Assembly (NCBI RefSeq): GCF_007896845.1
Contig: NZ_VOHS01000004.1
Coordinates: 275,070 to 339,069, forward strand
DNA length: 64,000 nucleotides
Direction of reading: 5' to 3'
Source of the DNA: Chitinophaga pinensis
GTDB taxonomy: Bacteria > Bacteroidota > Bacteroidia > Chitinophagales > Chitinophagaceae
Below are positions 18,125-28,119 of this stretch, piece after piece. Position 1 is the first letter of the stretch; each line of letters opens with the position of its first letter. The translations under genes and the position numbers were made by a program. Below the pieces are notes generated by a model. That model searched no databases and was not told the DNA's origin. It saw only the letters and a program-made list of their open reading frames with translations.

Positions 18125-21100
18125 ATGAACCGAATTGCCATTAGATTATTGAAAATCTTACTGATCGTACTATCTTTTGTCTCATCAGCCACAGCACAAA
18201 ACGGATACATCTACGTACACCTCAGCGCGTTAAATGAAGCTTCATCTCCTGATTTTCAGTTCACTGTAAACGGAGGCCCGACTATCATACCCGATTACTA
18301 CCTGAATGATCAACCCTTTACCTCAGACGCTATCAGTGATATTGGTGCAAGTCATGGTATGACAGGCACTGGTCTGGGAAATGGAGAGTTATGGGTGTCG
18401 TTGACTAATACACAGATTTATCATCGTATAGCAGGAAGCAGCGAATGGACATTGACATCATGGAACGGTATTGCACTGGACGGAGCAGGCCCCGGCCAGT
18501 TTGTCAGTATTGATGCTAACGGTGATGTATACTTCATGGATAGTAATAATCAACAACTTATTTATTCTTCTGCAGCACACGCTGGTCTGAAAGCAACTGA
18601 TGTCAGTTACGGTGATGGGCGCATTGCAATTGTCGCAGCAGATGGTACTATCTGGAAGAATAACGTAATATCAGCACCTTATACAGATGATTGGAGTCTG
18701 CTGGCAGGAACAGGTACCAATGCCGGTCGCCTCGATATATTGCCTTCCTCCGGAGAGATTGTTTATTACAATCCCGGTAGTGGTAATGTATTCACTTTGC
18801 CATTTGCCGGCGGTACAGCACTTGATCTGGGAGCACCCGGTACAACCGATGTTGCTTTTGGTGATAACGGTACTATTTATGCAACTGGCTATAGCTGGAA
18901 TGGCAGTAATTGGATAGCTGATATTACATCGTACACCGCTTTTAACCGCATTACCGGAGCACAACAAATATGGTGTGCCTCCAGTCTGCCAACTGGTGCC
19001 GGTGTACTTTTGGCCCGCACAGATAAAGGTATCTGGATTGATGATGAACGGATTACAACAAGAGGAAATGCTATCGTATTGCCAGTGAATGCAGGCGTTT
19101 ATACCTTATCATCTGTTGTACCTGCCGGTTGGAATTTAGTTGGATTTACCCTCTACGATCCGGGCAATAATTCTACCAGTACTGCGGGTCAGACAAACGC
19201 AACGATCGATGTTTCCGCAGGAGAAACCGTACATGTGATAGCGCATCTGGCACAACTGAATCCTTTGGCTATCTCGCAGGCATGTGGTGTGATCTCAACA
19301 GAAGATTTTGAAATAGCTGCGCCTTTTACTGGTACATCTTACCACTATCATAATAATAATGATATCAGTGATGGCTATTATGCGATTCAGTCTGCCGATA
19401 AAAATGGCTCGCTGACAGATCATACAACAGGCACAGGTAATATGATGTTAGTGAAAGCAGGTTTTCATAGAGAGTATTTTTATTGGAAACGCCTGACGAA
19501 TTTATTGATCGGACAACCATATAAATTAAAGTTTTGGGCAGCGAATACCAATCCTGCTGCGCCAGTGAAACCTGATATACTGGCAGGTATGATCGCTACC
19601 GACAGAAGTAGCGTCGTGACATTCAGCACGGGCACTATTAATAATAGCAGCTGGACGGAATACACATTTACCTTTATCGCCCCCGCCAATACAGCTGATA
19701 TTTTTCTGCAAAACAATGCCAGTGGCATCAACGGGAACGATCTCGCACTGGATGATATCGCCGTAGTTCCGATGGCAGGTATATTGCCGGCCAGTACCAT
19801 GATCCCTGTTACAACCGGCATCTGCGAAGGGACTACTGCTACTATTTCCAATGGTACGCCGGATGGTATATGGACGACCAGTAATGCAGTCGCTGCAACG
19901 GTAGATACAGATGGAAAAATTAAAGCACTCAGCGCAGGATATACTGACATCACCTACACTGTAACAGATGCAACAGGTTGTAATGCAACGGCCATTAAAA
20001 CATTACAGGTATATGCTTTACCGGATATCATTGCGCTTGCTGACAGCAAAGCAATTTGTCCGGGTACCACCCTGAATTTATCTGTTACCGCCAGCAATAC
20101 CCCCGGCCCCTATACATTTAAATGGACCGCTATTCCGCAGACCGGTAGTACGATTGCCGATGATCAGTTACAACAGACAACAGCTGCCCCCAGATTGGAA
20201 GACAGTAGTTTTGTATATATCGCTACAGCGACAGATGCGCGTGGTTGTACTGCATCAGGAATGACAGATACAGTTACCGTAAATGTTTTGCCGGAAGCAG
20301 TGATCAACTATACCACTGATCTCTGTAAATCAGGAAGGGGTACAGTAACGCAGAGCGGTATTACCGGTGGCACTTATTCCGGCAGCACCGGATTGGTGAT
20401 TGACGCTACCACCGGAACTATCGATCTGGAAAACAGTACAGCCGGTACACATAACATCACTTATACATTCAGTAACGGAAAATGTACCAATACCACCACC
20501 ACCAGCGTAAATATTCATGATCTTCCTGTAGTACCTGCGATCAGCGGTGCTTCAGAAGTTTGTGAAGGAGAACAGTTGCTTTTGCAGAATACAGTTACCG
20601 GTGGTAGCTGGATGACAGATAACCCATCTGTTGCTACAATAGATGCAAATGGTCAGTTGAAAGGAATTACGGCTGATACGGTTGCGGTGGTATATACCAT
20701 CAAAGACAATTACGGTTGTGAGAATACCATCAGCAGAGATGTTATTGTCAATCCTCTACCGGAGGCAATGATTGCATATGATAAGACTGTATTTTGTACA
20801 GCTGGTACTACCAGTGTAACTGTGACTGGTACAACTGGTGGCACTTTCGCTGCCGGCGCAGGATTGAAAATAGATCTTCACTCCGGAGTGATAGATCTTG
20901 CGGCCAGTACACCCGGCAATTATATAATTACCTATAGCTTCAATAATGGCAAATGCGCCAATACAGTTACTACTTCGCTTGCTGTGGAAGGTCCTCCGGT
21001 AATAGCACCGATAAGCGGCAGGAATATGGTGTGTATCGATAATCAGGGTACTGATCTGCAATGTATAACCCCGGGAGGCATATGGAGCAGCAATGATGTG

Positions 21101-22576
21101 AATATTCTGGAAGTAGGCGCCGCAGGACATATTACAGGTATACAACCGGGTACAGCGATCATTACCTATGAAGTAACGACGGTAAATGGTTGCCGTAACC
21201 AAAGAGATTTTACAGTAGAAGTACCACCAATGCCGGTGTTTACCACGACCACCAAAAGTGCTACCTGTAATAGTAGCAGTGATGGTAGTATTACCATACC
21301 ATCACCGGGTACCGGATATAAATACAGCCTGAATGGCGGCAACTGGACAGATGATAATACCTTCTCCAATCTGAAAGGTGGCAATTATAGTGTGCAGGTG
21401 ATGAATGAAAAGAATTGCGTATCTGCTATGTCAACAGTGACGGTGCCGGCACCGCTGGACATTGCATTGATCATTCTTCCAAAAGATATTACCTGTCATG
21501 GTGATAATTCCGGGTCACTTACATTGTCAGCAACAGGCGGCACACCGCCATACCGTGTTGCATGGAGCACAGGGGCTACGGGTAATAAGATCACAAATCT
21601 GCCGGCGGGTAATTATGCTGTTACAGTAACAGACCAGAATGGTTGTTTCTCGACAATGAGAATGCCACTTACAGAACTGTTCCCGGTATTTCTGGTGAAT
21701 GATCCTGTAAAGCAGGAAGGAGGCCTATTAAGAATTACCGGCACTGCCATGCCGGGCGCAGATATTCTGGTTACCTATCCTGATGGAAGCATCACTACGA
21801 CACATACAGATGGAAGAGGGGACTTCAGTACTTTGTCATCCGGCGTAGTCGGGACAGGCAGGATAACGATAACAGTAACCGATCCTTCCAGCAAAGGAAA
21901 TTGTGTGAAATATATTGATTACAATAACAGCACTTCCGCTGACCTTTCTATTATCAAGAGTGTGACGATCGCGAAAGCACCAACGGTAGGAGATCCTGTT
22001 ACCTTCACACTGACGGTTAACAATAAAGGACTGGACCACGCTTCACAGGTAATCGTGACAGATGATATTTCAGGTATGCTGGATGAAATTACAGACATGA
22101 CAACAACAGGTGGACGTGCCTTTTTCAATACACGTACGCATCAGGTGGTGTGGAATATCGATACGCTTTATGTGAATAAACCCATGCAACTGTCGTTTAC
22201 CACACGCATCATTTACGGTGGTATGCTGGAGAATGCAGCTATTATTTCCGGTCGTGAAACAGATCCTGATCTGAGCAATAACGAATCAGCTATCCAGCCT
22301 TTGGAGATCTCGCCTGATCTGTTTATTCCGAATGTGGTAACAGCGAATGGTGACGGCAAGAACGATTATTTCGTTGTGAGAGGTATTGAACAGTATCCGG
22401 GGTCTGTATTGGAAATATATAACCGCTGGGGCAGTATGGTGTACCATGCAGTGAATTATTCCAATAACTGGGGTGGTGTGGGCCTTTCCTCCGGTATCTA
22501 TTATTATGTGCTGAAGATTAATATGTCACGTACGGTAAAAGTATATAAAGGATACATAGAACTGATCCAAAAATAG
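18125..22576 (+). CDS. Giant type IX secreted surface protein with gliding-type C-terminal domain
   Basis: From the ATG at 18125 the protein has 1,483 residues; the in-frame GTG at 18083 would add 14 residues before the signal peptide (ending SSATAQ). An N-terminal propeller-like region comes first (about 25-370). A jelly-roll-like segment follows, then repeated PKD/Ig-like and Big_2-type modules (such as SNAVAATVDTDGKIKALSAG). SprB-type repeats come next (ATGGTPPYRVAWSTGATGNK), followed by a DUF11 module near residues 1270-1390 (DLSIIKSVTIAKAPTVGDPV). The last 85 or so residues are the gliding-motility-associated sorting domain (VVTANGDGKNDYF, YNRWGSMVYH, LSSGIYYYVLKI). It is probably an adhesin exported by the type IX system; PorP/SprF follows after 4 bp. 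Confidence 0.92.
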   Translation: MNRIAIRLLKILLIVLSFVSSATAQNGYIYVHLSALNEASSPDFQFTVNGGPTIIPDYYLNDQPFTSDAISDIGASHGMTGTGLGNGELWVSLTNTQIYHRIAGSSEWTLTSWNGIALDGAGPGQFVSIDANGDVYFMDSNNQQLIYSSAAHAGLKATDVSYGDGRIAIVAADGTIWKNNVISAPYTDDWSLLAGTGTNAGRLDILPSSGEIVYYNPGSGNVFTLPFAGGTALDLGAPGTTDVAFGDNGTIYATGYSWNGSNWIADITSYTAFNRITGAQQIWCASSLPTGAGVLLARTDKGIWIDDERITTRGNAIVLPVNAGVYTLSSVVPAGWNLVGFTLYDPGNNSTSTAGQTNATIDVSAGETVHVIAHLAQLNPLAISQACGVISTEDFEIAAPFTGTSYHYHNNNDISDGYYAIQSADKNGSLTDHTTGTGNMMLVKAGFHREYFYWKRLTNLLIGQPYKLKFWAANTNPAAPVKPDILAGMIATDRSSVVTFSTGTINNSSWTEYTFTFIAPANTADIFLQNNASGINGNDLALDDIAVVPMAGILPASTMIPVTTGICEGTTATISNGTPDGIWTTSNAVAATVDTDGKIKALSAGYTDITYTVTDATGCNATAIKTLQVYALPDIIALADSKAICPGTTLNLSVTASNTPGPYTFKWTAIPQTGSTIADDQLQQTTAAPRLEDSSFVYIATATDARGCTASGMTDTVTVNVLPEAVINYTTDLCKSGRGTVTQSGITGGTYSGSTGLVIDATTGTIDLENSTAGTHNITYTFSNGKCTNTTTTSVNIHDLPVVPAISGASEVCEGEQLLLQNTVTGGSWMTDNPSVATIDANGQLKGITADTVAVVYTIKDNYGCENTISRDVIVNPLPEAMIAYDKTVFCTAGTTSVTVTGTTGGTFAAGAGLKIDLHSGVIDLAASTPGNYIITYSFNNGKCANTVTTSLAVEGPPVIAPISGRNMVCIDNQGTDLQCITPGGIWSSNDVNILEVGAAGHITGIQPGTAIITYEVTTVNGCRNQRDFTVEVPPMPVFTTTTKSATCNSSSDGSITIPSPGTGYKYSLNGGNWTDDNTFSNLKGGNYSVQVMNEKNCVSAMSTVTVPAPLDIALIILPKDITCHGDNSGSLTLSATGGTPPYRVAWSTGATGNKITNLPAGNYAVTVTDQNGCFSTMRMPLTELFPVFLVNDPVKQEGGLLRITGTAMPGADILVTYPDGSITTTHTDGRGDFSTLSSGVVGTGRITITVTDPSSKGNCVKYIDYNNSTSADLSIIKSVTIAKAPTVGDPVTFTLTVNNKGLDHASQVIVTDDISGMLDEITDMTTTGGRAFFNTRTHQVVWNIDTLYVNKPMQLSFTTRIIYGGMLENAAIISGRETDPDLSNNESAIQPLEISPDLFIPNVVTANGDGKNDYFVVRGIEQYPGSVLEIYNRWGSMVYHAVNYSNNWGGVGLSSGIYYYVLKINMSRTVKVYKGYIELIQK

Positions 22577-22580
22577 TGTT

Positions 22581-23576
22581 ATGAAGAATGGCCTTTTACT
22601 GTTCATCTTTCTGTTGCTGATGACCTGCTCTTTGCAGGCACAGCAGGATGTGCAGTTTAGTCAGTATGTGTTTAACGGCTTGAGTGTAAATCCTGCTTAT
22701 GCAGGATACAGGGAAGAATTGTACCTGCACAGTGCTTATCGTCAGCAATGGGCAGGTTTTCAGGGAGCGCCGCAGACAGGAGCAGTCGCACTGGATGGCG
22801 TGACAGATGTATATACAAAAAGGGTGGGACTTGGTGCACAGATCACCTGGGACCGTCTGGGACCACAGGAGTCTTTATCATTGTATGGTTTCTATGCCTA
22901 CCGTATTCCATTGGAAAACGACCGTCGTTTATGTTTTGGTCTGGGTATCGGCGCTACACAGTATGCGGTGGACGGTAGTTCCCGGAAATATGTAGATGCA
23001 GATGACCCGGCATTGATATTGGGTAAACAAAGTACACTGGCGCCTGATGCGAGATTCGGTATTTACTATAATACTTACAGAACATTTATCGGTTTTTCTG
23101 TTATGGATCTCTTTTCTGCCTATACAGGCGGAAAGATCTATTTCGGCAATGGTACCCTGTATTCTAATTTACGGAAGTCCCGCCATTACTATCTCAGTGG
23201 AGGAACAGTGGTATATCTGTCCAATGACGTCAAGTTGAAGCCCTCTGTTATGATTAAAGAAGACCTGAAAGGACCGACAAATATAGACCTCAATGTATTT
23301 GTGCTCTTACAGGAACGGCTGTGGCTGGGTGCTTCCTATAGAGCAGGTGTCAATCTGTGGGGAAAACCGGCTTTACCCGATGAGCTGTATAAGGGAAGTG
23401 GCATCAGCGCAATGGCCGAAGTGTTTGTGTCGGATAATATGCGGCTGGGGTATTCTTATGATCTTACAACGAATGGTATGTCCAGATACCAAAGAGGCTC
23501 ACACGAGCTGTCTATAGGCATCTTATTCCCGCATAACAATAAGGTGGATAATACGCGCTGTGCGCGGTATTTCTAG
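22581..23576 (+). CDS. Type IX secretion membrane protein, PorP/SprF family
   Basis: A 331-residue protein with a signal peptide (ending SLQAQ) and the family hallmark start QQDVQFSQYVFNGLSVNPAY followed by AYRQQWAGFQGAPQTGAVAL. The rest is an outer-membrane barrel with regular beta strands. SprF-type proteins are needed to export or anchor a specific large SprB-like partner. The 4-bp gap to the giant surface protein indicates that this pair is one functional unit. The core type IX machinery is not in this window. Confidence 0.93.
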   Translation: MKNGLLLFIFLLLMTCSLQAQQDVQFSQYVFNGLSVNPAYAGYREELYLHSAYRQQWAGFQGAPQTGAVALDGVTDVYTKRVGLGAQITWDRLGPQESLSLYGFYAYRIPLENDRRLCFGLGIGATQYAVDGSSRKYVDADDPALILGKQSTLAPDARFGIYYNTYRTFIGFSVMDLFSAYTGGKIYFGNGTLYSNLRKSRHYYLSGGTVVYLSNDVKLKPSVMIKEDLKGPTNIDLNVFVLLQERLWLGASYRAGVNLWGKPALPDELYKGSGISAMAEVFVSDNMRLGYSYDLTTNGMSRYQRGSHELSIGILFPHNNKVDNTRCARYF

Positions 23577-23646
23577 GAAATTAAGGCTATTTTCCCCATA
23601 GTAGGGAAGAACTGATCACCCGCCTCCGGGGAATAAAGGATAACAA

Positions 23647-23678
23647 TTGTCTGGAAAAAATAGTTGTATGTTTAACTA
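23647..23678 (+). promoter_or_regulatory. MarR gene promoter with overlapping TAGTT-N8-AACTA operator
   Basis: A possible -33 TTG (23647-23649) lies 17 nt before a -7-like TATGTTTA (23667-23674), 21 nt upstream of the MarR start codon. The dyad TAGTTGTATGTTTAACTA (23661-23678) covers the -7 box. The same half-sites at the same N8 spacing recur downstream of the gene at 24165-24182, so this is the likely autoregulatory operator. Confidence 0.6.
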
Positions 23679-23694
23679 ATAACCGTAATTTAGC

Positions 23695-24147
23695 ATGGTG
23701 AAATCACCCGACAACATCATTCATATCAAGGCACTGGGCGAAGTCGTATCCAATCTGAGAGACGCTATGCGGCATTTTGTGCAGCGCAGACTCCGGGAGC
23801 AAAACATCGACCTGACCTTCGAAATGCTGCAGGTGATCAATACACTGTCGGAAAAAGGAGAGATTAACCAGCAGGAAATTGCCAACCTGCTGAATAAAGA
23901 CAAAACAAGCATTACCTACCTGCTGGATAACCTTTCCAAAAGAGGATTGGTTCGCAGAGTAGAAGATCCCGCCGACAGAAGAAATAAAATCATTCATATG
24001 ACAGACGCAGGCCGTAAAATCACCGATCTGCTGACTCCTATAGTGGAAGAATTGCATGAAAAAGCCAGCACAGGACTTTCAGTTGATTATCTGAAAAACG
24101 TGACCAGGTCTTTACACGTGATCAAGGGCAATCTCGAGGTAGAATAG
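23695..24147 (+). CDS. MarR family transcriptional regulator
   Basis: A 150-residue winged-helix protein. The dimerisation helix is at the N-terminus (VVSNLRDAMRHFVQRRLREQ), the recognition region is about 50-80 (INQQEIANLLNKDKTSITYL, LDNLSKRGLVRRVEDPADRR), and the wing with the signature Asp-Arg is followed by HMTDAGRKITDLL. MarR proteins bind palindromes as dimers and usually release DNA on binding small molecules. A matching operator overlaps its own promoter, and a perfect version lies 17 bp after its stop codon, just ahead of two RNA-like elements, which are the probable target. Confidence 0.93.
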   Translation: MVKSPDNIIHIKALGEVVSNLRDAMRHFVQRRLREQNIDLTFEMLQVINTLSEKGEINQQEIANLLNKDKTSITYLLDNLSKRGLVRRVEDPADRRNKIIHMTDAGRKITDLLTPIVEELHEKASTGLSVDYLKNVTRSLHVIKGNLEVE

Positions 24148-24157
24148 CCTTTTTTTT

Positions 24158-24190
24158 GTCCTGATAGTTAAATATTTAACTATTTAGGAC
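24158..24190. promoter_or_regulatory. Perfect 20-bp palindrome, likely MarR operator
   Basis: ATAGTTAAATATTTAACTAT (24164-24183) is a perfect palindrome nested inside GTCCT/AGGAC arms (24158-24162, 24186-24190). It keeps the TAGTT-N8-AACTA layout of the MarR promoter site (15 of 18 positions identical). A T-run ending in TTTG (24150-24158) precedes it and no T-run follows it, so it suits an operator inside a promoter better than a terminator. The first RNA-like element lies about 30 bp downstream. Confidence 0.65.
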
Positions 24191-24194
24191 AAAT

Positions 24195-24275
24195 GTCATA
24201 AACGCTTTGTTACTAACAGTGTAACAGTTGTAGGTTTATAAGCCGCCGGCCTATTCTTAGGCCGGTGTTTTCATT
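24195..24275 (+). ncRNA. Candidate stand-alone small RNA 1 (shared 18-nt box plus terminator hairpin)
   Basis: The box GTAACAGTTGTAGGTTTA (24221-24238) is identical to one at 24419-24436. It is followed within 10 nt by the stem CCGGCCTA-TTCT-TAGGCCGG and a T-rich tail (TGTTTTCATTT). There is no open frame and no same-strand gene downstream, so it does not look like a leader or riboswitch. The 5' end is inferred from the palindrome/promoter position and is approximate; the transcript would be about 80 nt. Confidence 0.5.
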
Positions 24276-24394
24276 TAAATAAACCTTGTAATACGCATGA
24301 AAAATACCCTGAAAGGAAAAAACCGTGATTTGTCCAATAAATTCCAGACTTCGTACAGCAGCCGTGCAAAAATGCTCCCGTACTTTTGTTGCAG

Positions 24395-24474
24395 TAAAAA
24401 TATTTGATTACAGATAATGTAACAGTTGTAGGTTTAAGCAGCACACCGGAATAGTCCTATTCCGGTGTTATTTT
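24395..24474 (+). ncRNA. Candidate stand-alone small RNA 2 (shared 18-nt box plus terminator hairpin)
   Basis: A -7-type box TACTTTTG (24381-24388) precedes it, giving an inferred start near 24395. The identical 18-nt box sits at 24419-24436, followed by the stem ACACCGGAATA-GTCC-TATTCCGGTGT and a strong T-tract (24470-24477), an intrinsic terminator on the + strand. Length and order of parts equal those of element 1 although the hairpin sequence differs. Downstream lies only the 3' end of the convergent phosphoketolase gene, so this appears to be an independent transcript. Confidence 0.55.
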
Positions 24475-24502
24475 TTTAGTAAGCTCCTTCTTCGTTTTTT
24501 AC

Positions 24503-26866
24503 TCACTCATCACTCCATTTCCAGTTACTGATATCGGGCATATCTTCCAGACATTCTCTGATATAGATGTTATGCATACTCAGTTTATCTTCGAAATATC
24601 CGATCACTGCTGCTGCATTTTCCAGTTGCCGTTCAGTACGCCGGATAGCTGCAATAGCGAGTTGGAATCTGCTCATTTTATTAAGTACCACCATATCAAA
24701 TGGGGTAGTGGTCGTCCCTTCTTCCATAAATCCTCTCAGGTGAAATCTTGCCGGATGCGGACGACCATGCACAAGATCATGTACAATTCTGACATATCCG
24801 TGAAAGGCGAATACCACCGGTGCATCATCTGTGAAAAGTGATGTGAATAACGCTGATTCCAAACCATGTGGATGGTAATCTTTCGGAGACAGTGACATCA
24901 GATCTACTACATTCACAACTCTTACTTTTAAGTCGGGTAAATGCTTCCTGAGTAACCACGCCGCAGCAATAATTTCCAGTGTAGGTACATCGCCGGCACA
25001 GGCGAGCACAACATCAGGTTGCTGACCATTATCATTGCCGGCCCATTCCCAGACAGAAGCTCCCTGCGCGCAATGTTTAGCTGCATCTTCCATATTCAGC
25101 CATTGTAAGGCGGGTTGTTTGCCTGCTACTACAAGGTTAACATAGTTTTTACTTTTAAGACAGTGGTCCATAACAGACAACAGACAGTTCGCATCGGGTG
25201 GCAGATAGATACGGATGACGTTACTTTTTTTATTGGCGACAGTGTCAATAAAACCGGGCCCCTGATGACTGTACCCATTGTGATCCTGTCGCCAGCTATG
25301 AGAAGTAAGCAGATAATTCAGTGAAGGAATGTCTTTTCTCCACGGAATTTCCCGGCATGTTTTTAACCATTTTGCATGTTGATTAAACATCGAATCGATA
25401 ATGGTAATAAAAGCTTCGTAACAAGGGAAAACCCCATGCCGGCCGGTTAGCAGATACCCTTCCAGCCATCCCTGACAGAGATGTTCGCTCAGCACTTCCA
25501 TAACCCGGCCATCAGGCGACAGATGATCATCTATGTCAATCAGGTGTTCCATGAAACAGCGTTTGGTGACTTCAAAAACAGCGTTCAATCTGTTGGAAGT
25601 CGTTTCATCCGGACAGAACAGCCGGAAGTTTTGCTGCGATGCATTGAGTTCGAAAATATCGCGTAGCATCTTGCCAAGTTCACGCGTTCCTTCAGCTATC
25701 GTGACACCGGGGGCACTGACAGCTACTGCATAGTTGTTGAAATCCGGCATGACCAGTGGCTGTGGATCTTTACCACCATTAGCGTATGGTATAGCACTCA
25801 TACGTTTATTGCCAACAGGCGCAAGGGCGGTCAATGCAGTTTGTGGTACACCGTTTCCCATAAAGTGTTTTTCCGGTGTATAACTGCGTAGCCATTGTTC
25901 CAGCAAGGCCAGTTGATCCTGATCTTCCCTGACATCCGGCAGGGGAACCTGATGGGAACGGAAGGTGCCTTCTATTGGTTTCCCTTTCCACATGACAGGC
26001 CCCGTCCACCCTTTAGGAGAACGTAGTATAATTAGTGGCCATAACATGCGTTCGTCCGTTTTCTTCCCCTCCCGCGCATGTTGCTGTATCTCCCTGATCC
26101 GTTCGTAAGCGGTATCGAGTGCCATTGCCATTTCCTGATGGGTGCTGAGCGTATCCGCAGCACGTACAAATAAAGGCGAATAGCCGTATCCGTTAAACAG
26201 TGTGGCAAGTACATCATCCGGCATGCGTCCCATTACTGTCGGACCGGATATTTTATAGCCATTGAGGTGTAATATGGGTAATACCGCGCCATCACGTGCG
26301 GGATTAAGGAAAGAGTTGAGTTTCCAGCTCCCTGCCAGCGGACCGGTTTCTGCTTCTCCATCACCGATCACACAGGCGGCGATGAGATGCGGATTATCCA
26401 TTACAGTACCCGCTGCGTGCGCCAGTGAATAACCCAGTTCCCCACCTTCGTGCACAGAGCCCGGTGTATGTGCACTCACATGACTGGGAATACCGCCGGG
26501 AGTGGAGAACTGACGGAAGAATTGTCTCATACCTTTTTCATCCTGTGTAATGTCAGGATAGGTCTCCGTATAAGTGCCTTCCAGCCAGGTCTGTGCAAGG
26601 ACTGCAGGTGCGCCATGTCCGGGTCCGCAGATAAAGAGAATATCTGCATCGCTTGATTTTATCAGTCTGTTAAGATGCACATAAATGAAGTTCAATCCCG
26701 GAGAAGTACCCCAATGCCCCAACAGTCTTGGTTTGATATGATCGGTCAGCAAAGGATCTTTTAAAAGCGGATTATCCTGCAGGTAGATCTGTGCTGCTGC
26801 CAGATAATTAGACGCTTCCCAATAACCCTGTATCTGATGTATTTGTTCGTTGGTGAGTGTTGCCAT
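24503..26866 (-). CDS. Phosphoketolase (xylulose-5-phosphate/fructose-6-phosphate)
   Basis: A 787-residue enzyme, full length for the family. It contains the N-terminal [44 protein letters not shown]-type [20 protein letters not shown], and the thiamine diphosphate motif [16 protein letters not shown] (about 167-181). The later [16 protein letters not shown] and [20 protein letters not shown] are also typical. It splits xylulose-5-P or fructose-6-P with phosphate into acetyl phosphate plus glyceraldehyde-3-P or erythrose-4-P. It follows acetate kinase by 10 bp, and together they turn acetyl phosphate into acetate and ATP (the bifid-type shunt). Confidence 0.96.
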   Translation of the reverse strand: MATLTNEQIHQIQGYWEASNYLAAAQIYLQDNPLLKDPLLTDHIKPRLLGHWGTSPGLNFIYVHLNRLIKSSDADILFICGPGHGAPAVLAQTWLEGTYTETYPDITQDEKGMRQFFRQFSTPGGIPSHVSAHTPGSVHEGGELGYSLAHAAGTVMDNPHLIAACVIGDGEAETGPLAGSWKLNSFLNPARDGAVLPILHLNGYKISGPTVMGRMPDDVLATLFNGYGYSPLFVRAADTLSTHQEMAMALDTAYERIREIQQHAREGKKTDERMLWPLIILRSPKGWTGPVMWKGKPIEGTFRSHQVPLPDVREDQDQLALLEQWLRSYTPEKHFMGNGVPQTALTALAPVGNKRMSAIPYANGGKDPQPLVMPDFNNYAVAVSAPGVTIAEGTRELGKMLRDIFELNASQQNFRLFCPDETTSNRLNAVFEVTKRCFMEHLIDIDDHLSPDGRVMEVLSEHLCQGWLEGYLLTGRHGVFPCYEAFITIIDSMFNQHAKWLKTCREIPWRKDIPSLNYLLTSHSWRQDHNGYSHQGPGFIDTVANKKSNVIRIYLPPDANCLLSVMDHCLKSKNYVNLVVAGKQPALQWLNMEDAAKHCAQGASVWEWAGNDNGQQPDVVLACAGDVPTLEIIAAAWLLRKHLPDLKVRVVNVVDLMSLSPKDYHPHGLESALFTSLFTDDAPVVFAFHGYVRIVHDLVHGRPHPARFHLRGFMEEGTTTTPFDMVVLNKMSRFQLAIAAIRRTERQLENAAAVIGYFEDKLSMHNIYIRECLEDMPDISNWKWSDE

Positions 26867-26876
26867 GTCGTCTGAT

Positions 26877-28061
26877 TTAATGTGTCAGCAGCCATTGCTG
26901 CGTGTGTTGTGCAATAATGTACTCTTCGTTTGTAGCCATCACCCTGACTTTTACCCGCGCACTTTCCAGAGAGATGATGTCACGGTTATCATTGTTCAGT
27001 GCCGCATCTGTCTGTATGCCGAGATAATCAAGATCAGCACAGATCCTTTGCCTTATCAACGGTGCATGTAAGCCAATACCACCAGTGAATATCAGGGTGT
27101 CAATACCACCTGCAGCAGCAGTTAATGCGCCTATATATTTTTTAGCCTGATAACAGAACAATTGTACTGCTTCAGCTGCCTTCGGATCTGTGCTTTCCAT
27201 TTCCAGCAGGGTCTGGATATCTGCTGCGGTACCAGAGACGCCTTTTAAGCCGGACTGTTTGTTGAGCAGCTCATTTAATGCTCTTTCGCTGATGAACTGT
27301 TTTTCTTTTAATAGGTAAAGTATAATGCCGGGATCGAGGTCGCCGGAGCGGGTACTCATGACGAGTCCGCCGGCAGGTGTCAGTCCCATGGTGGTATCAA
27401 TACTTTTGCCATCGCGTATAGCAGCTATACTGGCGCCATTGCCCAGATGGGCGATGATGATTTTTCCTTTGGCTTCCTGTGGTGACGATTGCTGTAGTTG
27501 TTGATAAATATACTCATACGAAAGGCCATGAAAACCGTATCTGATGATACCGTCTTCCCATAGGTGCCGGGGAATGGCGAAATATTTTGCTGCGAAGGGC
27601 ATGTCTTTATGAAAAGCGGTATCAAAACAGGCAATCTGTGGAATCGTCGGGTAAGCGGATGCAAATGCACGTATGGCGGTGATTTCAGCCGGAAGATGTC
27701 CGGGAGCGAGTGGTATTAAAGATTCAAATGCATCAAGTAGCGCAGGTGTGATCCGCTCCGGCAGATAATGTGCTTTGCCGCCCTGTACAATCCGGTGTCC
27801 GATGGCATGGATAGCATAAGGTGCGTAACTTTCCTGCAGCAGTCCGGTAAGTAATTGTATTGCTGCATTCAGATCGGGAACGGGTTGTATCGCACGTTCT
27901 TCATGCCCGGCAGCATCTTCAATGTGGACGCTGCTGTCAGCACCAATGTTCTGTATATTTCCTTTACTGATCAGTGTTAAGGAAGTGAAATCGAACAAGG
28001 CAAATTTCAGACTGGAAGAGCCGCAGTTAATGGTTAAGATGACGGTATTTTTATTATCCAT
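26877..28061 (-). CDS. ackA: Acetate kinase
   Basis: A 394-residue enzyme; the ATG at 28061 is chosen because the family begins with [18 protein letters not shown], whereas the open frame reaching 28115 adds 18 unrelated residues. Signature segments include [62 protein letters not shown] and [13 protein letters not shown]. It transfers phosphate between acetyl phosphate and ADP. It is the first gene of the ackA-phosphoketolase operon. A -33 TTG, 19-nt spacer and TAAAATTT box upstream on the minus strand is a possible promoter. Confidence 0.96.
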   Translation of the reverse strand: MDNKNTVILTINCGSSSLKFALFDFTSLTLISKGNIQNIGADSSVHIEDAAGHEERAIQPVPDLNAAIQLLTGLLQESYAPYAIHAIGHRIVQGGKAHYLPERITPALLDAFESLIPLAPGHLPAEITAIRAFASAYPTIPQIACFDTAFHKDMPFAAKYFAIPRHLWEDGIIRYGFHGLSYEYIYQQLQQSSPQEAKGKIIIAHLGNGASIAAIRDGKSIDTTMGLTPAGGLVMSTRSGDLDPGIILYLLKEKQFISERALNELLNKQSGLKGVSGTAADIQTLLEMESTDPKAAEAVQLFCYQAKKYIGALTAAAGGIDTLIFTGGIGLHAPLIRQRICADLDYLGIQTDAALNNDNRDIISLESARVKVRVMATNEEYIIAQHTQQWLLTH

Positions 28062-28119
28062 ATCAGCTGTGTTTGTTCTGGCATAAAATTTTACAGTTGT
28101 CTTATATAAATTCAATTGT

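Noticed and set aside
24158..24190. Terminator of the marR gene
   Set aside because: The T-run lies before, not after, the palindrome on the + strand, and the sequence matches the marR promoter dyad, so an operator is more likely.
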